Assembly (NCBI RefSeq): GCF_022539505.1
Contig: NC_061510.1
Location: 229,907,322 to 229,971,321 of the forward strand
Length of the DNA stretch: 64,000 nt
Direction: 5' to 3'
From: Lolium rigidum
Lineage: Eukaryota; Streptophyta; Magnoliopsida; Poales; Poaceae
Part shown: positions 44,881-57,030 of the stretch, piece after piece
How positions within the stretch are numbered: position 1 is the stretch's first letter
Layout: the number at the start of each line of letters is the position of its first letter
Notes under the pieces: generated by a model
Told to the model about the DNA's origin: nothing
Database searches by the model: none
The model's input: the letters and a program-made list of their open reading frames with translations, nothing else
Made by a program: the position numbers and the translations under genes

Positions 44881-46603
44881 TGATACGTCTCCAACGTATC
44901 GATAATTTATTATGTTCCATGCCACTTTATTGATGATACCTACATGTTTTATGCATACTTTATGTCATATTTATGCGTTTTCCGGAACTAACCTATTGAC
45001 GAGATGCCGAAGTGCCAGTTCCTGTTTTCTGCTGTTTTTGGTTTCAGAAATCCTAGTAAGGAAATATTCTCGGAATTGGACGAAATCAACGCCCAGAGTC
45101 TTAGAATTGGACGAAGTTTCCAGAACACCCGAGAGCCACCAGAGGGGAGCCCTGGGGGCCCCACACACCAGGCTGGCGCGGCCAGGGGGTGGGCCGCGCC
45201 CCCCTGTTGTGTCGTCGCCTCGTCAGCCTTCCGACTCCGCCTCTTCACCTATATAAAGGTCCCTGACCTAAAACTTCGAGACGGAAAAGCCACGGTACGG
45301 GAAACCATCCAGAGCCGCCGCCATCGCGAAGCCAAGATCTGGGGGACAGGAGTCTCTGTTCCGCCACGCCGCCGGGACGGGGAAGTGCCCCCGGAAGGCT
45401 TCTCCATCGACACCACCGCCATCTTCATCAACGATGCTGTCTCCCATGAGGAGGGAGTAGTTTTCCATCGAGGCTAAGGGCTGTACCGGTAGCTATGTGG
45501 TTAATCTCTCTCCCTATGTACTTCAATACAATAATCTCATGAGCTTCCTTACATGATTGAGATTCATATGATGATGCTTGTAATCTAGATGTCATTATGC
45601 TAGTTAAGTGGATTTTACTTATGTGATCTCCGGAGACTCCTTGTCCCACGTGTGTAAAGGTGACAGTGTGTGCACCGTGTGGGTCTCTTAGGCTATATTT
45701 CACGGAATACTTATTCACTGTTATGAATGGCATAGTGAAGTGCTTATTTATATCTCTTTATGATTGCAATGTGTTTTGTATCACAATTTATCTGTGTGCT
45801 ACTCTAGTGATGTTATTAAAGTAGTCTATTCCTCCTGCACGGTGTAAAGGTGACAGTGTGTGCATCGTGTAGTACTTGGCGTAGGTTATGATTGTAATCT
45901 CTTGTAGATTATGAAGTTAACAATTGCTATGATAGTATTGATGTGATCTATGCCTCCTTCATAGTGTGATGGTGACAGTGTGCATGCTATGTTAGTACTT
46001 GGTGTAATTGCAATGATCTATCATGCACTCTAAGGTTATTTAAACATGAATATCGAATATTGTGGAGCTTGTTAACTCCGGCATTGAGGGTTCGTGTAAT
46101 CCTACACAATTAGTGGTGTTCATCATCAAACAACAGAGTGTAGAGTGGTTTTATTATGTGATCAATGTCGAGAGTGTCCACTAGTGAAAGTATAATCCCT
46201 AGGCCTTGTCCCCAAATACTGAAATCACTGCTTGTTTACTGTTCTACTGCATCTGTACTGCCTGCAATATCACCACCATCAACCACACGCCAGTTGTAGC
46301 ATCAAGCTATTTTCTGGTGCCGTTACTACTGCTCATATATATTCATACCACCTGTATTTCACTATCTCTTCGCCGAACTAGTGCACCTATACATCTGACA
46401 TGTGTATTAGGTGTGTTGGGGACACAAGAGACTTCTTGCTTTGTGGTTGCAGGGTTGCTTGAGAGGGATATCTTTGACCTCTTCCTCCCTGAGTTCGATA
46501 AACCTTGGGTGATCCACTTAAGGGAAACTTGCTGCTGTTCTACAAACCTCTGCTCTTGGAGACCCAACACTGTCTACAAGAATAGAAGCATCCGTAGACA
46601 TCA
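44881..46603 (+). mobile_element. A5 5' LTR
   Basis: 1723 bp. GC inverted repeat 45175-45183/45192-45200, then TATATAAAGG near 45250. Three diverged direct repeats around GGTGACAGTGTG at about 45660, 45849 and 45970. Near 46310 it contains TTTTCTGGTGCCGTTACTAC, resembling the primer-site region after the LTR. Confidence 0.88.
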
Positions 46604-46766
46604 AGCACTTTTCTGGTGCCGTTGCCGGGGAGGAAAGGTAAAAGGTACTCACACTCCGGATCTCGGCTACTAAGCTATTTTCCGCCGTTGTAAGTAACTC
46701 GAAGCTATTTCCTTTAGATCCTGCAATTGCATCTTTTTGTTTCTTGTTTTACACTAGTTTGGCATA

Positions 46767-47495
46767 ATGGAAAGCAACATGGAGCTTTTTATTCTTTTTC
46801 CTGAGTTAAGACATGGATGGTTTGGTGCGAAAATTAAAAAACCCATGGAACATATTAGTATGAACACTTTGAATACCATTGTTGCTAATGATATGGAAAA
46901 TTCTAAGCTTGGGGAAGCTGGTTTTGATGAGCATGATCTTTTTAGTCCCCCAAGCATTGAGGAGAAAATTTTCTTTGATGATACTTTGCCTCCTATTTAT
47001 GATGATTATAATGATAGTAGTCTTTTGGTGCCGCCTGTTATGGAGGATAAATTTAATTATAATTACAATATGCCTCCTATATTTGATGATGAGAATAATA
47101 ATGATAGCTACTTTGTTGAATTTGCTCCCACTACAACTAATAAAATTGATTATGCCTATGTGGAGAGTAATAATTTTATGCATGAGACTCATGATAAGAA
47201 TGCTTTATGTGATAGTTATATTGTTGAGTTTGCTCATGATGCTACTGGACATTATTATGAGAGAGGAAAATATGGTTGTAGAAATTTTCATGTTACTAAA
47301 ACACCTCTCTATTTGCTGAAAATCTTGAAGCTGCACTTGTTTTATCTTTCTATGCTTGTTGCATTATGCTTCTTGAACTTGTTTATTTACAAGATTCCTA
47401 TGCATAGGAAGCATGTTAGGCTCAAATGTGTTTTTAATTTGCTTCTTGATGCTCTCTTTTGCTTCAAATACTATTTCTTGCGAGTGCATCATTAA
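46767..47495 (+). CDS. A5 small protein with conserved hydrophobic C-terminus, 242 aa
   Basis: Intact from ATG 46767 to TAA 47495; function unknown. N-terminal two thirds are acidic with repeated PPIYDD/PPIFDD/PPVMED motifs. The C-terminal about 70 residues match A2: NALCDSYIVEF, YYERGKYGCRN, TKTPLYLLK, a hydrophobic span at about 184-210 ending YKIPMHRK, a second at about 222-238, final HH. Likely membrane-associated, with basic residues between the spans. It occupies the place of gag. A polypurine-like CTAAGCTTGGGGA lies inside the ORF (about 46902). Could be env-like or a reduced gag; no homologue named. Confidence 0.7.
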   Translation: MESNMELFILFPELRHGWFGAKIKKPMEHISMNTLNTIVANDMENSKLGEAGFDEHDLFSPPSIEEKIFFDDTLPPIYDDYNDSSLLVPPVMEDKFNYNYNMPPIFDDENNNDSYFVEFAPTTTNKIDYAYVESNNFMHETHDKNALCDSYIVEFAHDATGHYYERGKYGCRNFHVTKTPLYLLKILKLHLFYLSMLVALCFLNLFIYKIPMHRKHVRLKCVFNLLLDALFCFKYYFLRVHH

Positions 47496-49930
47496 AACTG
47501 CTGAGCCCATCTTAATGGCTATAAAGAAAGAACTTCTTGGGAGATAACCCATGTGTTTATTTTACTACAGTAATTTTGTTTTATATTTGTGTTTTGGAAG
47601 TTGTTACTACTGTAGCAACCTCTCCTTATCTTATTTTATTGCATTGTTGTGCCAAGTAAAGTCTTTGATAGTAAGGTTCATACTAGATTTGGATTACTCG
47701 CGCAGAAACAGATTTCTTGCTGTCACGAATCTGAGCCTAATTCTCTGTAGGTAACTCAGAAAATTATGCCAATTTACGTGAGTGATCCTCAGATATGTAC
47801 GCAACTTTCATTAAATTTGAGCATTTTCATTTGAGCAAGTCTGATGCCTCAATAAAATTCGTCTTTACAGACTGTTCTATTTTGACAAATTCTGCCTTTT
47901 ATTTCGCATTGCCTCTTTTGCTATGTGGGATGGATTTCTTTGTTTCATTAACTTCCAGTAGCTTTAGGCAATGTCCAGAAGTGTTAAGAATGATTGTGTC
48001 ACCTCTGAACATGTGAGTTTTTGATTATGCACTAACCCTCTAATGAGTTTGTTTCGAGTTTGGTGTGGAGGAAGTTTTCAAGGGTCAAGAGAGGAGGATG
48101 ATACAATATGATCAAGAAGAGTGAAAGCTCTAAGCTTGGGGATGCCCCGGTGGTTCATCCCTGCATATTTCAAGAAGACTCAAGCATCTAAGCTTGGGGA
48201 TGCCCAAGGCATCCCCTTCTTCATCGACAAAATTATCAGGTTCCTCCCTTGAAACTATATTTTTATTCGGTCACATCTTATGTACTTTACTTGGAGCGTC
48301 TGTATGTTTCTTGTTTTTGTTTTGTTTGAATAAATGCTTGTGTGGGAGAGAGACACGCTCCACTGGTTCATATGAACACATGTGTTCTTAGCTTTTAATT
48401 TTCATGGCGAAGGTAGAAACTGCTTCGTTAATTGTAATATGGTTGGAAATGGGAAATGCTACATGTAGTAATTGGTATGATGTCTTGGATAATGTGATAC
48501 TTGGCAATTGTTGTGCTCATGTTTAAGCTTTTGCATCATATACTTTGCACCTATTAATGAAGAAATACATAGAGCTTGCTAAAATTTGGTTTGCATAATT
48601 GGTCTCTCTAAGGTCTAGATAATTTCTAGTAAAGAGTTTGAACAACAAGGAAGACGGTGTAGAGTCTTATAATGTTTACAATATGTCTTTTATGTGAGTT
48701 TTGTTGTACTAGTTCATACTTGTGTTTGCTTCAAACAACCTTGCTAGCCTAAGCCTTGTATTGAGAGGGAATACTTCTCGTGCATCCAAATCCTTGAGCC
48801 AAACACTATGCCACTTGTGTCCACCATACCTACCTACTACATGGTATTTCTCCGCCATTCCAAAGTAAATTGCTTGAGTGCTACCTTTAAACAATTCAAA
48901 ATTTATCACCTCTGATTTGTGTCAATGTTTTATAGCTCATGAGGAAGTATGTGGTGTTTATCTTTCAATCTTGTTGGACAACTTTCACCAATGGACTAGT
49001 GGCTTCATCCGCTTATCCAATAATTTTGCAAAAAGAGCTGGCAATGGGATTCCCAGTCCCAAATTAATTAATTCTCATAATTTTACAAAAAAATAGACAC
49101 TCCTCCATGGTATGTGATTGTTGGATGGCACCCGAGGATTCGGTTAGCCATGGCTTGAGAAAGCAAAGGTGGGGAGGAGTGTCATCATAATAAAACTAAA
49201 ATAAAAAGGCACTCCTTCATGGTATGAGATTGTTGGCAGGCACCCGAAGGATTCGGTTAGCCATGGTTTGTGAAAGAAAGTTTGGAAGGAGTGCCACCCA
49301 AAAATAAAAATAAAATGGGAGCCGCTCTTTGAAGGTTTGTCTGTCAAGGGGGTTAGAGTACCCACTACCATTCATTGACAACAACAAACACCTCTCAAAA
49401 CTTTACTTTTATGCTCTCTTTATGTTTTCAAAATCAAAGCTCTAGCACAAATATAGCAATCAATGCTTCCCTCTGCGAAGGGCCATTCTTTTACTTTTAT
49501 GTTGAGTCAGTTCACCTATTTCTCTCCATCTCAAGAAGCAAACACTTGTGTGAACTGTGCATTGATTCCTACATACTTGCATATTGCACTTGTTATATTA
49601 CTTTATGTTGACAACTATCCATGAGATATACATTTTACAAGTTGAAAGCAACCGCTGAAACTTAATCTTCCTTTGTGTTGCTTCAATGCCTTTACTTTGA
49701 ATTATTGCTTTATGAGTTAACTCTTATGCAAGACTTATTGATGCTTGTCTTGAAAGTACTATCCATGAAAAGTCTTTGCTGTATGATTCATTTGTTTACT
49801 CATGTCATTTACCATTGCTTTGATCGCTGCATTCATTACATGTGCTTACAATAGTATGATCAAGATTATGATGGCATGTCACTTCAGAAATTATCTTTGT
49901 TATCGTTTACCTACTCGGGACGAGCAGGAA
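47496..49930 (+). other. A5 3' non-coding module
   Basis: No gene. Stem-loop TGGGAGATAACCCA 47538-47551, 43 nt after the stop; conserved block CAGATTTCTTGCTGTCACGA near 47709; polypurine-like hairpin 48196-48216; an imperfect local duplication near 49090-49310 (GGCACCCGA...TTCGGTTAGCCATGG twice). Confidence 0.75.
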
Positions 49931-51282
49931 CTAAGCTTGGGGATGCTGATACGTCTCCAACGTATCGATAATTTCTTATGTTCCATGCCACTTTATTTAT
50001 GATACCTACATGTTTTATGCATACTTTATGTCATATTTATGCGTTTTTCGGAACTAACCTATTGACGAGATGCTGAAGTGCCAATTCCTGTTTTCTGCTG
50101 TTTTTGGTTTCAGAAATCCTAGTAAGGAAATATTCTCGGAATTGGACGAAATCAACGCCCAGAGTCTTAGAATTGGACGAAGCTTCCAGAACACCCGAGA
50201 GCCACCAGAGGGGAGCCCTGGGGCCCCCACACACCAGGCTGGCGCGGCCAGGGGGGGCCGCGCCCCCCCTGTTGTGTCGTCGCCTCGTCAGCCTTGTGTG
50301 ATCTCCGGAGACTCCTTGTCCCACGTGTGTAAAGGTGACAGTGTGTGCACCGTGTGGGTCTCTTAGGCTATATTTCACAGAATACTTATTCACTGTTATG
50401 AATGGCACAGTGAAGTGCTTATTTATATCTCTTTATGATTGCAATGTGTTTTGTATCACAATTTATCTCGTGTGCTACTCTAGTGATGTTATTAAAGTAG
50501 TCTATTCCTCCCGCACGGTGTAAAGGTGACAGAGTGTGTGCATCGTGTAGTACTTGGCGTAGGTTATGATTGTAATCTCTTGTAGATTATGAAGTTAACT
50601 ATTGCTATGATAGTATTGATGTGATCTATGCCTCCTTCATAGTGTGATGGTGACGAGTGTGCATGCTATGTTAGTACTTGGTGTAATTGCAATGATCTAT
50701 CATGCACTCTAAGGTTATTTAAACATGAATATCGAATATTGTGGAGCTTGTTAACTCCGGCATTGAGGGTTCGTGTAATCCTACACAATTAGTGGTGTTC
50801 ATCATCCAACAACAGAGTGTAGAGTGGTTTTATTATGTGATCAATGTTGAGAGTGTCCACTAGTGAAAGTATAATCCCTAGGCCTTGTTCCCAAATACTG
50901 AAATCACTACTTGTTTACTGTTCTACTGCATCTTTACTGCCTGCAATATGACCACCATCAACCACACGCCAGTTGTAGCATCAAGCTATTTTCTGGTGCC
51001 GTTACTACTGCTCATATATATTCATACCACCTGTATTTCACTATCTCTCCGCCGAACTAGTGCACCTATACATCTGACAAGTGTATTAGGTGCGTTGGGG
51101 ACACAAGAGACTTTTTGCTTTGTGGTTGCAGGGTTGCTTGAGAGGGATATCTTTGACCTCTTCCTCCCCGAGTTCGATAAACCTTGGGTGATCCACTTAA
51201 GGGAAACTTGCTGCTGTTCTACAAACCTCTGCTCTTGGAGGCCCAACACTGTCTACAAGAATAGAAGCATCCGTAGACATCA
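49931..51282 (+). mobile_element. A5 polypurine tract and 3' LTR with promoter deletion
   Basis: CTAAGCTTGGGGATGC (49931-49946), then LTR 49947-51282. Compared with the 5' LTR, about 390 bp equivalent to 45231-45622 are missing, which removes TATA and the start region. The GC inverted repeat remains (50241-50249/50256-50264). Confidence 0.88.
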
Positions 51283-52339
51283 CACCCCAGGACTATGGGT
51301 CCATAGCAGTAGCTAGATTGTTGTCTTCTCCTCATGTGCTATCATTGTTAGATCTTGTGAGCTGCCTAACATGATCAAGATCATCTATTTGTAATGCTAC
51401 ATGTTGCGTTTGTTGGGATCCGATGAATATGGAATACTATGTTATGTTGATTATCAATCTATCATCTATGTGTTGTTTAAGATCTTGCATGCTCTCCGTT
51501 GCTAGTAGACACGCTGGCCAAGTTGATACTTGTAACTCCAAGAGGGAGTATTTATGCTCGATAGTGGGTTGATGTCTCCATTAAATCTGGGGAGTGACAG
51601 CAACCCCTAAGGTTGTGGATGTGCTGTTGCCACTAGGGATAAAACATCAATGCTATGTCTAAGGATATTTGTGTTGATTACATTACGCACCATACGTAAT
51701 GCAATTGTCTATTGTTTGCAACTTAATACTGGAAGGGGTGCGGATGCTAACCCGAAGGTGGACTTTTTAGGCATAGATGCATGCTGGATAGCGGTCTATG
51801 TACTTTGTCGTAATGCCCAATTGAATTTCACACTACTCATCATAATATGTATGTGCATTGTCATGCCCTCTTTATTTGTCAATTGCCCAACTATAATTTA
51901 TTCACCCAACATGCTATTTCTTATTGGAGAGACACCACTAGTGAACTGTGGACCCCGGTCCATTCTTTTACATCGAATACAATCTACTACAATACTTGTT
52001 CTTACTGTTCTTTGCAAACATCATCTTCCACACTATACATCTAATCCTTTGTTACAGCAAGCCGGTGAGATTGACAACCTCACTGTTACGTTGGGGCAAA
52101 GTGCTTTGATTGTGTTGTGCAGGTTCCACGTTGGCGCCGGAATCCCTGGTGTTGCGCCGCACTACACTCCGCCACCATCAACCTTCAACGTGCTTCTTGA
52201 CTCCTACTGGTTCGATAAACCTTGGTTTCTTACTGAGGGAAAACTTGCCGCTGCACGCATCACACCTTCCTCTTGGGGTTCCCAACGGACGTGTGCTTTA
52301 CACGTAACAAGCAACGTTTTCTGGCGCCGTTGCCGGGGA
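51283..52339 (+). mobile_element. A4 5' LTR, second segment, and primer site
   Basis: 51283-51287 is the A5 target duplication. The LTR continues to about 52309 (CACGTAACA, an altered form of the usual end CACGCCATCA). TGGCGCCGTTGCCGGGGA at 52322-52339 is the tRNA-Asp-type primer site. No gene in it. Confidence 0.85.
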
Positions 52340-52572
52340 GATCAAGACACGCTGCAAGGGGAGTCTCCACTTCCAATCTCTTTACTTTGTTTTTGTCTTG
52401 CTTTACTTTATTTTATTTACTACTTTGTTTGCTTTATATCAAAAATACAAAAAAATTAGTTACTTGCTTTACTTCATTTACTATCCTGTTTGCGTTCTCA
52501 ATATTAAAAATACAAAAAAAATTAGTTACTTGCATTTACTTTATCTAGTTTGCTTTATTTACTATTGCTAAA

Positions 52573-53281
52573 ATGAGTAATCCTGAAGTTGAAGTTCGTT
52601 CGTTTAAGCAACAAGGGGGAGAATGTTTAAAAGATGCTTGGTATAGAATTAGTGATGCTCATAATAGGTGCACTAAGAAACACTCCACAATTATCCTACT
52701 TAGGAATATTTATGTTGGTATCTCTAGCTGGAATAGGTATGTTCTTGATTGTCTCGCGGGAGGTAATTTCCTAGGCACTCCTGCTTTAGAAGCTAGTTGC
52801 ATTATTGAGAGTCTATTTGGAATACCACCTGTTAATGAAGTTAAAATTGAAATCTCTCTTGAAGATGTCATGAAAAAGTTGGAGACCATAGAGCAAAATC
52901 TTCCAAGTATTGAGACTGAATTGGGAATATTACTTAATAGCACTGATAAACTTGATAAATCTCTAGGAGGAATTAATGAGAGAATTGCCATCTTAGAAAC
53001 TTGTGCTATTCATGATAATCAAACCCATAGGATTAGTGAACTTGAAGAAGCTATGAGAACCTTGGGTTCAACTTTTTCTTCTCTTAAGTTTAAGGAGAAA
53101 GCTTATGTGGGTAAGGAGCAAAAGTTCATGTATGTCTCTAAGGTGCCTAAACCAAAAAACTATTATAGGCCTAAAATTGATAAAACCCTTAATACCACTA
53201 TATAATGGAGCATCTAAGATACCTATTGTGACAAGTTGTGAAAATTATGATGTTGATGCTTCATCTCTTGATAATACTTGA
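52573..53281 (+). pseudogene. A4 gag derivative lacking capsid start and protease
   Basis: ATG 52573 (MSNPEVEVRSFKQQ) opens a frame matching the second half of the A3 gag core (SFKQQGGECLKDAWYRIS, then RNIYVGISSWNRYVLDCLAG). About 130 N-terminal residues are missing relative to A3. A coiled-coil stretch (EDVMKKLETIEQNLP onward, about residues 97-170) follows. The frame ends at TAA 53203-53205, but a +1 frame from 53204 reads on to NYDVDASSLDNT and TGA 53279-53281, the same C-terminal tail as A3. The protease is absent. It is an internally deleted gag, either a fossil or a small gag-like protein with a recent frameshift. Confidence 0.75.
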
Positions 53282-54521
53282 TACACACTTTCTGCGCCTA
53301 GCTGAAAGGCGTTAAAGAAAAGCGCTTATGGGAGACAACCCATTATTTTACTTCTGCACTTGTGTTTTATATTTGAGTCTTGAAAGTTGTTACTACTCTA
53401 TAAACCTCTCCTTATCTTTATTTTATTGCATTGTTGTGCCAAGTAAAGTCTTTGATAGTAAGGTTCATACTAGATTTGGATTACTGCGCAGAAACAGATT
53501 TCTTGCTGTCACGAATTTGAGTAGTATTCTCTGTAGGTAACTCAGAAAAATCTGCCAATTTACGTGAGTAATCCTGAGATATGTACACAACTTTCATTCA
53601 ATTTGAGCATTTTCATCTGAGCAAGTTAAATGCCTCAGAAAAATTCGTCTTTACGGACTGTTCTGTTTTGACAGATTCTGCCTTTTATTTCGCATTGCCT
53701 GTTTTGCTATGTTTGATGGATTTTTCTTTATTCCATTAACTTTCAGTAGCTTTGTGCAATGTCCAGAAGTGTTAAGAATGATTATGTCACCTCTAAACAT
53801 GTGAATTTTTGATTATGCACTAACCCTCTAATGAGTTTGTTTTGAGTTTGGTGTGGAGGAAGTTTTCAAGGATCAAGAGAGGAGGATGATACAATATGAT
53901 CAAGGAGAGTGAAAGCTCTAAGCTTGGGGATTCCCCCGTGGTTCATCCCTGCATATTTTAAGAAGACTCGAGCATCTAAGCTTGGGGATGCCTTGGGCAT
54001 CCCCTTCTTCATCGACAAATTATCAGGTCATCGACAAATTACTTGGAGCGTCTTTATGTTCTTGTTTTTGTTTTGTTTGAATAAAATTGGATCCTAGCAT
54101 TCATTGTGTGGGAGAGAGACACGCTCCGCTGTTGCATATGAACACATATGTTCTTAGCTTTATTCTTAATATTCATGGCGAAGGTTGAAACTGCTTCGTT
54201 AATTGTTATATGGTTGGAAACAGAAAATGCTACATGTGGTAATTGGTATAATGTCTTGAATAATTTGATACTTGCCAATTGTTGTGCTCATATAGATCAT
54301 GTTTAAGCTCTTGCATCATGTACTTTGCACCTATTAGTGAAGAAATATTGTAGAGCTTGTTGACATTTGGTTTGCATGATTGGTCTCTCTAAAGTCTAGA
54401 TATTTTCTGGTAAGGGTTTGAACAACAAGGAAGACAGTGTAGAGTCTTATAATGCTTGCAATATGTTCTTATGTAAGTTTTGCTGTACCGGTTCATACTT
54501 GTGTTTGCTTCAAACAACCTT
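53282..54521 (+). other. A4 3' non-coding module
   Basis: Stem-loop ATGGGAGACAACCCAT 53328-53343, 47 nt after the tail stop; conserved block near 53494; polypurine-like copies near 53919 and 53977, with hairpin GGGGATGCC-TTG-GGCATCCCC at 53984-54004. Interrupted at 54522. No gene. Confidence 0.75.
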
Positions 54522-57030
54522 CACTACAAGAAAAGTTGCCATGGCCGATGAAGTTGAAGTCGCGCCGTGGTTGCTGTTGTACCATGGCCGACGATTTTGG
54601 ATCTGTCCGTTGTGCATGTCAAAACGTTTTTTTTCTCGTTTTTGAGGCCACCTAGCCCGACGAAAACGGCCAAAACGTTGCGTATGGTGGCCCGGGACGT
54701 GGTGCATCTCGAATTCTCGGGTTCGCCGGCCGAGTCAACGCAAATCCGCACCGCCGAGGGATGTAGGGCCCGGATGGCAGCCTCTTCGGCATTGTTTTTT
54801 TCTCGATCGCGCCATCTCGTTCAACGCTCTCCGATCGAGCCGTTTACGATGCAGGATCATGGGTCCCGCATGTCATCCTCTATGAACCAAAATTCTTTCT
54901 ATTCTTGGATTTTTTTGACCCCCTCATTTCTGGCTACTTCTTTTTTCTTTTGATCCCTTGCCGCCTTGGAAACGTTGAGACCGCTGCTGCTAATTGGGAC
55001 CCGCATGTCATCCTCTAGGAGCAATCAACTTTCTTTTCTTGGAGTTTTTTTTGGCACCTCAAATTTGGTCACTTGCCTTTTTTCTTTCGATCCCCTGCCG
55101 CCTCTCAAACGGTGATACCGCTGCTGCTAAATGGGACCCGCATGTCATCCTCTATGTACTATAAAACTTTCTTTTCTTGGATTTTTTGGCACCTCATATT
55201 TGGTCACTTACCTTTTTCTTTCGATCCCCTGCCGCCTCTCAAACGGTGATACCGCTGCTGCTAAATGGGACCCGCATGTCATCCTCTATGTACTATAAAA
55301 CTTTCTTTTCTTGAATTTTTTTGGCACCTCATATTTGGTCACTTACCTTTTTCTTTCGATCCCATGCCGCCTCTCAAACGGTGAGACCGCTGCTGCTAAA
55401 TGGGACCCGCATGTCATCCTCTATGTACAATCAAGTTTCTTTTCTTGAATTATTTTTGGCTCCTGATATTTGGTCACTTGCCTTTTTCTTTCGATCTCAT
55501 GCCACGTTTGAAACGTTGAAGAACCTGCAGGCTCATGGGACCCGCATGTCATCCTCTATGTACTATAAAAGTTCATTTTCTTGGTTTTTTTCACCCTCTG
55601 ATTTTTGGCTATTTCCTTTTTCTTTTGATCCCCTGCTGCCTTTGAAACGTTGAGGACTCTACTGGCTCATAGGTCCCACATGTCATCCTCTATGTACAAT
55701 CAAGTTTATTTTCTTGAATTATTTTTGGATCCTGATATTTGGTCACTTGCCTTTTTCTTTCGATCTCATGCCACGTTTGACACGTTGAGGAACCTGCTGG
55801 CTCATGGGACCCGCATGTCATCCTCTATGTCCATCAACTTTCTTTTCTTGGATTTTTTTGACCCCCTAATTTCTGGCTACTTTCTTTTTCTTTTGATCTC
55901 AAGTCGCATTTGAAACGTTGGGACCGCTTTGCAAAATGGGACCCGCATGTCATCCTATATGTACAATAAAAGTTTCTTTTCTTGGATTATTTTCCACCCT
56001 CTGATTTTTGGTCACTTGCCTTTTTCTTTCGATCTCATGCCGCCTTTGAAAACGTTGAGGAACCTGCTGGCTCATGGGACCCGCATGTCATCCTCTATGT
56101 ACTCTAAAAGTTTTTTCTTGGATTTTTTTTCTTTTGATCCCCTGCCGCCTTGGAAACGTTGAGTAAGTTGCTGACTCATGGGACCCGCATGTCATCCTCT
56201 ATGTACAATCAACTTTCTTTTTCTTTTGATCTCAAGCCGCATTTGAAATGTTGAGACCGCTGCTGCTAATTGGGACCCGTATGTCATCCTCTACGTACTA
56301 TAAAGTTTTTTTCTTGGATTATCTTTGGCTCCTGATATTTTGTCACTTGCCTTTTTCTTTCGATCTCATGCCGCCTTTGAAACGTTGAGTAAGCTGCTGG
56401 CTCATGGGTCCCGCATGTCATCCTCTACGAACAATAAAAGTTTCCTTTTTGGAGTTATTTTTGACCCCTAATTTCTGGCTATTTGGCTTTTTCTTTTGAT
56501 CTCCTGCCCCCTTTGAAACGATGAGGACGCTGTTGGCAGGTCGGTCCCACATGTCATCCTCTGTGAACAATAAAAGTTTCCGTTGATGGATTTATTTTGA
56601 ACCCCTAATTAATTTTGGGATATTTCCTTTTTTTCTTTGATCCCCGCCGCCTTGGAATCGTTGAGGATGCCGCTGCCTCATGGGTCCCGCATGTCATCCT
56701 CTCAGAACGGTAAATGTTTCTTTTCTTGGATTTTGTTTACCAAATGATTTTTGGCTAATTTTTTCTTTCGATCTCCTGCCGCCTTTAAAATGTTGAGGAT
56801 GCTACTGGCTCACGGGTCCAACTTGTCAGCCTCTATGAACAATAAACGCTGAGGATGCTGCTGCCTCATGGGTCCCGCATGTCATCCTCTTAGAACGAAA
56901 ATGTTTCTTTTCTTGGATTGTTTACCAACATATTTTTGGTTTATTTTTTCTTTCCATCCCCTGCCGTCTTTAAAACGTTGACGACGCTGCTAGCTCATGG
57001 GTCCCCGATGTCAGCCTCCCGGTACAAGAA

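Larger units (their letters stand above)
44881..51282 (+). mobile_element. A5: non-autonomous Athila-like element, TSD CACCC
   Basis: Flanked by CACCC (44876-44880 and 51283-51287). 5' LTR 44881-46603, primer site 46614-46631 (TGGTGCCGTTGCCGGGGA, one change from tRNA-Asp type), one ORF 46767-47495, 3' module, polypurine tract 49931-49946, 3' LTR 49947-51282. No gag or pol. Different LTR family from A4 but the same 3' module. Confidence 0.92.
44317..54521 (+). mobile_element. A4: Athila-like element, 5' part, split by A5 and a CACTA end
   Basis: 5' LTR is 44317-44880 plus 51288-52309 (1586 bp without A5), primer site 52322-52339, truncated gag 52573-53281, shared 3' module to 54521, where CACTACAAGAAAA begins. 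The 3' LTR is not in the window. Left target site is ATCAC (44312-44316). Same LTR family as A3 and A6. Its GC inverted repeat is degraded (near 44610-44640). Confidence 0.85.

Noticed and set aside
51650..52459. 269-codon plus ORF
   Set aside because: Lies across the A4 LTR and leader and continues through the primer site; the same LTR in A6 breaks the frame.
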